Below, in pieces: positions 1 to 5,659 of a stretch of 5,697 bases of DNA. Source of the DNA: Akkermansiaceae bacterium (GTDB taxonomy: Bacteria > Verrucomicrobiota > Verrucomicrobiia > Verrucomicrobiales > Akkermansiaceae); the NCBI GenBank assembly GCA_023300205.1, contig JALZVD010000158.1, positions 1 through 5,697 on the forward strand. The letters run 5' to 3'. Under the pieces are notes generated by a model. That model searched no databases and had not been told where the DNA came from. It was given only the letters and a program-made list of their open reading frames with translations. Made by a program: the position numbers and the translations under genes. Position 1 is the first letter of the stretch. Every line of letters begins with the position of its first letter.

Positions 1-474
1 ACTGTGATGGTGATCGGAGCGGGTGAGATGAGTAGGATTACGTTGCAGAGTATGGTTCTGAGAGGTGTGAAGAAGGTTTATGTAACGAACCGATCTTATG
101 ATAAGGCTGAGGCTTTGGCGAGTGAGGTGGGTGGAGAAGCGGTGAAATTTGATGAATGGTCTAAGGTTTTAGGTTGTGTGGATGTGGTTATTTCTTCTAC
201 TGGAGCGACTGAGCCGGTGGTGAGAGTGGCGGATATAGAGGCGGTGAGGAGGTTGCGGAAGTATAGGCCATTGTTTATGATAGATATTGCGGTTCCTAGG
301 GATATAGAGCATGCTGTGGGTGAGATAGAGGAGGTGTATCTTTATGATTTAGACACGCTTCAAGAGCAGGTGGATGAGGGGCATGCTAGGCGCCAGGCTG
401 AGGTGAGTGAGTGTGAAAAAATCATCGATGTAGAGGTGGAGAAAATTACGAATCAACAGAGAAATGATGTCTAA
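1..474 (+). CDS. hemA: Glutamyl-tRNA reductase, C-terminal part (5' end outside window)
   Basis: Glutamyl-tRNA reductase uses NADPH to reduce glutamate on tRNA-Glu to glutamate-1-semialdehyde, the first committed step of C5-pathway heme synthesis in the cytoplasm. Reading is open from base 1, so the N-terminal catalytic domain with its active-site Cys lies upstream. The 157 visible residues are the NADPH-binding Rossmann domain. They contain the V-I-G-A-G-E-M-S nucleotide loop (window residues 4-11), the V-T-N-R-S strand that follows, V-I-S-S-T-G-A, and the family signature F-M-I-D-I-A-V-P-R-D. A helix beginning D-L-D-T-L-Q-E then follows, which in this family leads into the dimerisation domain. 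The protein ends about 40 residues after that motif, so the usual C-terminal dimerisation domain of roughly 100 residues is missing. It overlaps hemC by 11 bases, which fits translational coupling. Family assignment is secure. Confidence 0.95.
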   Translation, partial: TVMVIGAGEMSRITLQSMVLRGVKKVYVTNRSYDKAEALASEVGGEAVKFDEWSKVLGCVDVVISSTGATEPVVRVADIEAVRRLRKYRPLFMIDIAVPRDIEHAVGEIEEVYLYDLDTLQEQVDEGHARRQAEVSECEKIIDVEVEKITNQQRNDV

Positions 475-1435
475 GTTAGAGAATAGAGAGAGTAAGAAGA
501 AGCTTGTTGTGGGAACGCGAGGGAGTGCGTTGGCGCTGGTGCAGGCGGATATGGTTGAGAGGCTTCTGGGGGAGAGATTTCCTGAGTTGGAGATTGTGAG
601 GAATGTGATTGTGACGACTGGTGACCGCAGGACAGATGTGGCTCTTAGCGAGGTGGCTAAGGTGGAGGGTGTGCTGGATAAGGGGGTGTTTACTAAGGAG
701 CTTGAGGTGGCTTTGGAGGCTGGAGAGATTGATTTGGCGGTGCATAGTTTGAAGGATGTTCCTACGGTTTTACCTGAGGGGTTTGAGATTTGTTCTGTGC
801 TTGAGCGTGCTCCTGTGAATGATGTTTTGATCACGAAGGTGGCGGGCGGACTGGAGGGGCTGAAGGAGGGGGCTACGGTGGCGACGAGTTCTGTGAGAAG
901 GCAGAAGATGTTACAATGGATGCGACCGGATATAAAGGTGGTGGACATTAGGGGGAATGTTCCTACTCGCTTGCGTAAGCTGGCTGAGAGTGATGAGATG
1001 GATGCGATTATTTTAGCTGAGGCTGGACTGGTACGATTGGGTTATGATGCTCTGGGGGAGATGGTGACTGAGGCGGGGATTGTGTATGGTGCGATGATTG
1101 ACCCTGAGAGGTTTTTGCCAGCTGCTGGGCAGGGCTGTGTGGGGATAGAGGTGAGGGAGGATGATGCGGCTACGATAGGGTTTGTGAAGGAGATTTGTCA
1201 TGAGGCTACGTTTACGAGGGTTTGTGCTGAGCGAGAGTTTTTACGTTTGTTAGATGGTGGTTGTCACACGCCGGTGGGAGTGGCTACGCAGTTGTTTGGG
1301 GATAAGATTTTGATGGAGGGTATTGTCTTTCCTGAGGGTGAGGGTGGCGGTGATCCATATCAGGCGGAGGCTAGTGGGAATGCTAGTGATGCATTGAAGG
1401 TGGCAGGGGAGCTTTTTGCAGGGTTGAGTATCTAA
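464..1435 (+). CDS. hemC: Hydroxymethylbilane synthase (porphobilinogen deaminase)
   Basis: This cytoplasmic enzyme polymerises four porphobilinogen molecules into the linear tetrapyrrole hydroxymethylbilane, the substrate of HemD next door. Its 323 residues are close to the usual 300-320. Visible landmarks are the N-terminal substrate/cofactor strand G-T-R-G-S-A-L-A (17-24), H-S-L-K-D-V-P (94-100) with catalytic Asp98, the basic T-S-S-V-R-R stretch (141-146), R-G-N-V-P-T-R (163-169), and P-A-A-G-Q-G. L-D-G-G-C-H-T-P holds Cys267, the residue expected to carry the dipyrromethane cofactor by a thioether bond. All key residues are present, so it should be active. ATG at 464 is immediately followed by a second in-frame ATG at 467; either could start translation. 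Only a weak purine stretch (AGAG, 458-461) lies upstream, and the start is inside the end of hemA, which suggests coupled translation. Confidence 0.97.
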   Translation: MMSKLENRESKKKLVVGTRGSALALVQADMVERLLGERFPELEIVRNVIVTTGDRRTDVALSEVAKVEGVLDKGVFTKELEVALEAGEIDLAVHSLKDVPTVLPEGFEICSVLERAPVNDVLITKVAGGLEGLKEGATVATSSVRRQKMLQWMRPDIKVVDIRGNVPTRLRKLAESDEMDAIILAEAGLVRLGYDALGEMVTEAGIVYGAMIDPERFLPAAGQGCVGIEVREDDAATIGFVKEICHEATFTRVCAEREFLRLLDGGCHTPVGVATQLFGDKILMEGIVFPEGEGGGDPYQAEASGNASDALKVAGELFAGLSI

Positions 1436-1454
1436 GAGTTAATAGAAGAAAATT

Positions 1455-2216
1455 ATGAGTGAGGAATTAAAAGGTAAGCGAGTGGTGGTTACGAGAGCGT
1501 CATCACAGGCGGGGCAACTTAAGAGTTTGTTAGAGGCGAGGGGTGCGGATGTGTTAGAGATTCCTACGATTAAGATTTTGGCACCACAGACTGAGGCTGA
1601 GCAGCGTGAATTTGTGGAGCATGTGTCTCATGTTCATACTTATGATTGGTTGGTATTTACGAGTGTGAATGGTGTGGAGCAGTTTTTTGAGTCATTCTTT
1701 AAGGCTTATGCTGATGCGAGGAGTTTGGGTGGAGCTAAGATCGCGGCTGTTGGTCCTAGTACTGCGGCGAAAATTAACTCGTATCGTTATGCGGTGGATT
1801 TGATGCCTACTAAGTATGTGGGTGAGGAGCTGGTGAAGGAGTTTGCTGATAAGGAGAGTATTGAGAACCTTACTGTGATGTGGGTGCGAGGCAGTGAGGC
1901 TAGAGATGTGGTGTTCCATGGACTGACTGCTCTGGGTGCGATTGTGGATGAGTGTATTGCTTATGAGACGGTGGCTGAGACTGAGGATGTGACGGGTGAC
2001 CGTAAGCGTCTGAGTGAGGAGGGAGCTGATTATATTTTGTTTGCGAATGGAGCGGGGGCGAGGAATTTCTTTGAGAATGGGAATGTGCTTCCTGCTGGGT
2101 GTAAGATAGCGAGTATAGGGAAGATAACTTCTGAGACTCTTCGTGAGCTGGGGCAGACGGTGGATGTGGAGTCTGATGAGAGTACGATGGAGAGTTTGGT
2201 GGATGCTGTTTGTTAG
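1455..2216 (+). CDS. hemD: Uroporphyrinogen-III synthase
   Basis: HemD cyclises hydroxymethylbilane with inversion of ring D to give uroporphyrinogen III, the branch point to heme, siroheme and cobalamin. The family is poorly conserved in sequence. The 253-residue length and several landmarks support the call: V-V-V-T-R near the N-terminus (10-14), the diagnostic Y-D-W-L-V-F-T-S-V-N-G-V (63-74), the A-V-G-P-S-T-A turn (98-104), the second-domain D-Y-I-L-F segment (192-196), and A-S-I-G-K-I-T-S-E-T near the end (219-228). These match the two-lobed HemD fold. Where many homologues have a T-S-S/S-T type segment in the second lobe, this protein has A-N-G-A-G-A (197-202). The start lies 19 bases after hemC, with a weak AGAAG (1444-1448) ahead of it. 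Order and spacing indicate one hemACD transcript. Confidence 0.93.
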   Translation: MSEELKGKRVVVTRASSQAGQLKSLLEARGADVLEIPTIKILAPQTEAEQREFVEHVSHVHTYDWLVFTSVNGVEQFFESFFKAYADARSLGGAKIAAVGPSTAAKINSYRYAVDLMPTKYVGEELVKEFADKESIENLTVMWVRGSEARDVVFHGLTALGAIVDECIAYETVAETEDVTGDRKRLSEEGADYILFANGAGARNFFENGNVLPAGCKIASIGKITSETLRELGQTVDVESDESTMESLVDAVC

Positions 2217-2306
2217 GTTTTAGGGGCTGATAGCTATGATTTCATGCAGGGTGATGTGGATACCGGTGTTTTTGTCTAGGTTAAGGAGAGCGCTTTATGG
2301 TATGAA
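2217..2306 (+). promoter_or_regulatory. hemD-sigma gap with weak candidate promoter
   Basis: This 90-base gap is the longest break between the heme genes and the signalling genes, so a promoter for the latter could sit here. TATGAT at 2235-2240 matches the -10 consensus at five of six positions. TTGTTA at 2210-2215, over the hemD stop codon, could be its -35 element, but the 19-base spacing is longer than optimal. A short bulged inverted repeat (2233-2247) overlaps the -10 and has no T-run, so it is not a terminator. Read-through from hemD is equally possible. Confidence is low because housekeeping promoter consensus is being applied to an organism identified only by inference. Confidence 0.25.
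2283..2305 (+). promoter_or_regulatory. Strong Shine-Dalgarno serving a two-codon ORF (Met-Val-stop)
   Basis: AAGGAG at 2283-2288 is the best ribosome binding site in the window. Eight bases downstream, the ideal distance, is ATG at 2297, but its frame reads ATG-GTA-TGA and stops at 2305. The TGA overlaps another ATG at 2302, whose frame runs 35 codons to a stop at 2407-2409. The sigma gene is in the third frame. It begins at GTG 2307 (18 bases from the site) or ATG 2316 (27 bases). The site could drive a minimal leader with termination-reinitiation, or a one-base deletion may have separated the original ATG from the sigma frame. Confidence 0.5.
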
Positions 2307-2990
2307 GTGCATGAGATGGAAGAAGCTGGAGAGAATGATAAGAAGCAGAAGCGAGATGAGAGGGAGAAATTGCTTTCTCATGGCTTTGCTAAGACTAGGA
2401 AGAGCCTGATCGCTAGGCTTGATAACTGGGAAGATCAGCGGACTTGGGATGATTTTTATCAGACGTATTGGCGGTTGATTTACTCGGTGGGTTTGAAGTC
2501 TGGGTTGCGCTCTGAGGAGGCATTTGATTGTGTTCAGGAGACGATTTTATCGATAGCGAAGCAGAGTAAGAAGAAGATGTATGATCCTGAGCAGGGGTCA
2601 TTTAAGACGTGGTTGATGAATATGACGCGCTGGCGGATCAATGATCAGTTCCGCAAGCGTAAGAAGGATACGGCGATGTCTGCTGGGTTTGAGGGGGATG
2701 ATACAAGAAAGACTGCAATTATTGATAGGGTGGCAGATCCTAAGGGTGATACGCTGGATAGGCTATGGGATGCGGAGTGGAAGCAAAATCTGGCAGAGGC
2801 TGCACTGGATAAGGTGAAGGGGCAGGTGTCTCCTAAGCAGTATCAGATTTTTGATTATTATGTGGTGAAGCAGTGGGATGCTAAGAGGGTGCAGGATCTT
2901 CTGGGTGTGAGCATGGCTCAGGTGTATCTAGCTAAACACCGGGTGGGGTCTGTGTTGAAAAAAGAGATCGCCAAGCTAGAGAAAGAATAA
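2307..2990 (+). CDS. ECF-type RNA polymerase sigma factor paired with downstream kinase
   Basis: This is a predicted alternative sigma factor that directs RNA polymerase to a dedicated promoter set. The 227 residues show a charged N-terminal extension (1-30) and region 2 at about 46-120. Region 2 includes F-Y-Q-T-Y-W-R-L-I-Y, region 2.2 E-E-A-F-D-C-V-Q-E-T (70-79), and G-S-F-K-T-W-L with T-R-W-R-I-N-D-Q-F-R-K-R (97-118), the core-binding and -10 recognition helices. A linker with L-W-D-A-E-W follows, then region 4 (about 174-220) with a helix-turn-helix around L-L-G-V-S-M-A-Q-V-Y-L-A-K-H-R. From memory this pattern matches ECF groups of Verrucomicrobia and Planctomycetes encoded beside Ser/Thr kinases. 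The kinase starts 16 bases later, suggesting co-transcription and control by phosphorylation; no anti-sigma gene adjoins it. GTG 2307 is the only in-frame start after a TAG at 2277; ATG 2316 is the alternative. Sigma identity is firm; the target promoters are unknown. Confidence 0.9.
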   Translation: MHEMEEAGENDKKQKRDEREKLLSHGFAKTRKSLIARLDNWEDQRTWDDFYQTYWRLIYSVGLKSGLRSEEAFDCVQETILSIAKQSKKKMYDPEQGSFKTWLMNMTRWRINDQFRKRKKDTAMSAGFEGDDTRKTAIIDRVADPKGDTLDRLWDAEWKQNLAEAALDKVKGQVSPKQYQIFDYYVVKQWDAKRVQDLLGVSMAQVYLAKHRVGSVLKKEIAKLEKE

Positions 2991-3006
2991 TCTACTGTTA
3001 TTTAAG

Positions 3007-5574
3007 ATGGCTTCCACGATCAGATCCGAGATACATATACCAGACCATGAGGTTCTGCGTAAGATCGGTGGCGGAGCTTATGGTGAGGTATGGATGGCAC
3101 GAGGAGTGACTGGAGCTCTGCGTGCTGTGAAGGTTGTTTGGCGTGAGGATTTCGAGGATGAGCGTGGGTTTGAGCGTGAGTTTGAGGGGATTTTAAAGTT
3201 TGAGCCTATTTCACGAGATCATCCTGGATTTGTAAATATCCTTCATGTGGGGCGTAGTAATGATGGGGATAATCCATTTTATTATTATGTGATGGAGCTG
3301 GGTGATGATGTGCATACTGGGAGGGAGATTAGTCCTGTAGAGTATGAGGCACGGACATTACGGAGTGATCTGAAGGCGAGTGGAGGGACGCCGCTCGAGG
3401 TGGGATTTTGTATTGATGTTGGGCATCGATTGTCTGAGGCATTGGAGCATCTGCATGAGCGAGATCTGGCTCATAGGGATGTGAAGCCTGCTAATGTGAT
3501 TTTTGTGGAGGGGAAGGCGAAGCTGGCAGATATAGGTCTGGTTGCAGCTAGAGGGCAGCAAACATTTGTGGGGACTGAGGGGTTCGTCCCGCCTGAAGGT
3601 CCGGGGTCTGGCCAGGCAGATATTTATAGTCTGGGTAAGGTTCTATATGAGATGGCTACGGGTAAGGATAGGTTGCAGTTTCCGGAGCTTCCGGATGAGC
3701 TACTGGAGGGGACGAGTAAGAAGCACTGGGTGGCTCTGAATGAGTTGATTTGTAATATTTGTGATCCTAAGCTGAGTAAGAGGACGATTAATAGTTCTAA
3801 GAAGCTTGCTGAGTCCTTAGCTAAGATTAGACAGGGGAAGAAGGTTAGACAGCCAGGTCAGGGAGGACTGAAGAAGTTGGTATTATCATTGTTGCTGTTA
3901 AGCTTGGTGGGTTATTGGCTTTATCATTTTAAACCGTGGGCTGCGAGTAAGGCGATTGTTTCAAATGCGGTTGAGAATCCTGTACCAGTGGTCCCTGAAT
4001 ATCAGTTCGAGGTGTGTTCGGTTCAGTTTATTTCTCATCCTACTCATGCGGAGATTATTGGCCATGAGCAGGGGTGGTATATGGAGACGAACACGGAATT
4101 TATCGAGTATGCTCCTGGAACGGTTTTGAATTTGGTATTTAAGCATGAAGGTTATCGACCTAAGGAGGTGGAGTTTAAGGTTCCTGATAAGCAGTTTGAG
4201 TTCTTGCAGGTGACATTGGATACATTTTTACCACCTAAAACGAATCAAGTGTGGGTAGATTCTGTGGGGATGCGTTATTTCCCACGTGTGGATCATCATG
4301 AATCTGGGTTTGTGAGGATGGAGTATTTTAAGAAGTATCTGGCTACAAAGCCCAAGGTGGATGCTTATAGTGTGGAGAAATTTAGTGAGCGAGGTAGGGA
4401 TGTGCCGATCTGTCTGATGACAGCGAGGACTGCGAAGTCTTATGCGTCATGGTTAGAGCAGGAGGCGAAGTCACAGGGGCTGTTAGAGGAGGATCAATAC
4501 ATCGTTTACCAGCAGGATAAGAGTGTGCTGATGGGGCCGGCGGATAAGCTGGAGCAGAAAGTGAAGCTAGGGCAGTATGCGACAAGGTTTATCGCAAAAC
4601 AGATCCCGTATGCGACACTTATGCTTACGAGTGAACCTGAGGGAGCTAGGGTTTATATCAACGGTGATTGGGTGGGTGAGACGCCGATGACGATGAATAA
4701 GCTGAGGCCTGATAAAATGCTTATAGAATATAGCCTAGATGGCTATCAGTCTGAAGTTCAGGAGATAAAGTTACTGAATCATGAGAGGAGGCCGTTGTCG
4801 GTGACATTGAATCAGAATAATGGGGTGGTGTTTGAGCAGGTTTGGTTGAACGGGATGAAGGTAAAGATGGTGCCATTTGATGAAGGTAAATTGGCTTCTA
4901 GTTTAGAGGTTAGGGTGAAAGATTATGCGAAATTTACGAGGGCTACAGGGCACCGGAAACCGAGTAATCCATTATTTAGGCAGAGTTCTGATCATCCTGT
5001 AGTGGGAGTGAACAGAGCTGATGCTGAGGCATTTTGTAAATGGCTTACTGAGAAGGAAAGAGGTGAAGATAGAATACGTGACTATCACGAATACCGGCTG
5101 CCTTCTGATATGGAGTGGAGCTTATTTTGTGGGATATCTGACGAAGAAGGGGCTAGTCCTGTAGCTAGATATTATAACGCTCAGCAGAGTGCAAAGTTAG
5201 GGGGGCTTTATCCTTGGGGGCAGGATTTTCCACCGAGAGGGAAAGTGGCTAATCTGGCTGATAAGAATGCAGCGAAAGCGGCTGCTGTACCGGACACTAA
5301 GACGATTCGAGGGTATGATGATGGTTTTACGAATACTTCTCCGGTGGGGTCATTTGAGCCAAATTCACTGGGTATGTATGATGTGTCAGGGAATGTATAT
5401 GAGTGGCTCAAGGAGCCTTATAGTGAGGGAGGAGATCTGGGAATAGTGAGGGGAGGAAGCTGGGCTACTTATAAGGAGAAAGATCTGAAGTCTTGGAGTA
5501 GATTTGCTATCAGTAAGGAGATGAGAGATAACCAGTATGGCTTCCGAGTGGTGTTAGTGGATACAACACGATAG
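3007..5574 (+). CDS. Transmembrane Ser/Thr kinase with PEGA and SUMF1/FGE-like ectodomains
   Basis: This is a predicted receptor kinase of 855 residues. The N-terminal Hanks-type kinase domain (about 14-275) has the glycine loop G-G-G-A-Y-G-E-V (21-28), Lys42 in R-A-V-K, a helix-C Glu probably Glu58, catalytic loop H-R-D-V-K-P-A-N with Asp158 and Asn163, metal-binding D-I-G (175-177) in place of D-F-G, activation-loop Thr186 and Thr190, and P-P-E (195-197) in place of A-P-E. All catalytic residues are present, so it should be active. A basic stretch and one membrane helix (about 291-308) follow. The rest is probably extracytoplasmic: PEGA-like domain (334-405), partial SUMF1-like segment (414-510), a second PEGA domain with literal P-E-G-A (544-547) and a SUMF1/FGE-like domain (about 611-852) with R-L-P-S-D-M-E-W, Y-P-W-G, G-M-Y-D-V-S-G-N-V-Y-E-W and R-G-G-S-W. 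The catalytic cysteines of true formylglycine-generating enzymes are absent, so a binding role is likelier. It probably regulates the upstream sigma factor. ATG 3007 has no clear Shine-Dalgarno, consistent with coupling. Confidence 0.93.
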   Translation: MASTIRSEIHIPDHEVLRKIGGGAYGEVWMARGVTGALRAVKVVWREDFEDERGFEREFEGILKFEPISRDHPGFVNILHVGRSNDGDNPFYYYVMELGDDVHTGREISPVEYEARTLRSDLKASGGTPLEVGFCIDVGHRLSEALEHLHERDLAHRDVKPANVIFVEGKAKLADIGLVAARGQQTFVGTEGFVPPEGPGSGQADIYSLGKVLYEMATGKDRLQFPELPDELLEGTSKKHWVALNELICNICDPKLSKRTINSSKKLAESLAKIRQGKKVRQPGQGGLKKLVLSLLLLSLVGYWLYHFKPWAASKAIVSNAVENPVPVVPEYQFEVCSVQFISHPTHAEIIGHEQGWYMETNTEFIEYAPGTVLNLVFKHEGYRPKEVEFKVPDKQFEFLQVTLDTFLPPKTNQVWVDSVGMRYFPRVDHHESGFVRMEYFKKYLATKPKVDAYSVEKFSERGRDVPICLMTARTAKSYASWLEQEAKSQGLLEEDQYIVYQQDKSVLMGPADKLEQKVKLGQYATRFIAKQIPYATLMLTSEPEGARVYINGDWVGETPMTMNKLRPDKMLIEYSLDGYQSEVQEIKLLNHERRPLSVTLNQNNGVVFEQVWLNGMKVKMVPFDEGKLASSLEVRVKDYAKFTRATGHRKPSNPLFRQSSDHPVVGVNRADAEAFCKWLTEKERGEDRIRDYHEYRLPSDMEWSLFCGISDEEGASPVARYYNAQQSAKLGGLYPWGQDFPPRGKVANLADKNAAKAAAVPDTKTIRGYDDGFTNTSPVGSFEPNSLGMYDVSGNVYEWLKEPYSEGGDLGIVRGGSWATYKEKDLKSWSRFAISKEMRDNQYGFRVVLVDTTR
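4006..5133 (+). repeat. Diverged tandem duplication of PEGA plus SUMF1 N-terminal half within the kinase gene
   Basis: At protein level, residues 334-510 and about 534-709 follow the same plan. Both have a PEGA-like beta domain ending in V-T-L-D/N, a Q-V-W-[VL]-x connector (414-417 and 611-614), a G-M-x-x-x-x-x-P strand, and a short helix with Y-x-K-[YF]. After that come I-C-L-M-T-A-R-T-A-K-S-Y-A-S-W-L (468-483) against V-V-G-V-N-R-A-D-A-E-A-F-C-K-W-L (665-680), and Y-I-V-Y-Q-Q-D (498-504) against Y-R-L-P-S-D (696-701). Copy 1 stops there; copy 2 continues into a full SUMF1 domain. DNA identity is not obvious by eye, so the duplication is old or inherited with the family. The alignment was made by eye. 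Confidence 0.6.
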
Positions 5575-5610
5575 GGGCTTTTTGCTCTGGAAAGGTTGGA
5601 AAGCTGGTTT

Positions 5611-5646
5611 ATAGGTTGACTAAATAGGCTCATAGATTACTAAATA
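5611..5646 (+). repeat. Imperfect direct repeat in the mdh leader with candidate -35 element
   Basis: ATAGGTTGACTAAATA (5611-5626) is repeated as ATAGATTACTAAATA (5632-5646), with one substitution and one deleted base. The last eight bases, ACTAAATA, are identical and lie 20 bases apart, close to two helical turns, as expected for tandem regulator sites on one DNA face. TTGACT (5616-5621) within the first copy matches the -35 consensus at five of six positions, but the -10 candidates at suitable spacing (such as TACTAA, 5638-5643) are weak. It is therefore either a poor promoter, an operator, or a chance AT-rich repeat. Confidence 0.35.
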
Positions 5647-5659
5647 ACTTCATCTATGA
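5630..5659 (+). promoter_or_regulatory. Perfect 8-bp inverted repeat enclosing the mdh start codon
   Basis: TCATAGAT (5630-5637) and ATCTATGA (5652-5659) are exact reverse complements separated by 14 bases. The right arm contains the ATG start at 5656-5658. In RNA this would form an AU-rich eight-pair stem that covers the initiation codon. In DNA it could instead be a dyad for a dimeric repressor. The loop carries the second ACTAAATA repeat and has no Shine-Dalgarno sequence. The arms are exact, but the stem has only two G-C pairs, so stability would be modest and function is unproven. Confidence 0.35.

Noticed and set aside
349..948. Open 199-codon reading frame on the reverse strand opposite hemA/hemC
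   Set aside because: It lies entirely over two certain genes, its product is Ser/Thr/Leu-rich with no recognisable motif, and it is the expected by-product of the strong strand bias in codon use.
464..1435. Frameshift joining hemA and hemC into one protein
   Set aside because: Each has complete family landmarks at the boundary, and the 11-base overlap is ordinary for coupled operon genes.
2233..2247. Possible terminator hairpin after hemD (GC-T bulge-ATG / CATGC)
   Set aside because: The stem has five pairs with a bulge and is not followed by a T-run.
2302..2409. 35-residue ORF starting at ATG 2302 as a separate small gene
   Set aside because: It overlaps the sigma gene in another frame, its product is Arg-rich low-complexity sequence, and it is better explained as a chance frame; it is mentioned only because it bears on the start-site puzzle.
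3542..3739. 65-codon + strand frame inside the kinase domain
   Set aside because: It overlaps essential kinase motifs in another frame and shows no family features or ribosome binding site.
4837..5562. Annotation as a sulfatase-modifying (formylglycine-generating) enzyme
   Set aside because: The fold signature is present, but the catalytic cysteine pair after R-G-G-S is missing, and the domain is the C-terminal part of a membrane kinase.
5571..5610. Intrinsic terminator after the kinase gene
   Set aside because: A T-run occurs at 5579-5583, but no G-C-rich stem precedes it. The GGAAAG duplications nearby are direct, not inverted.
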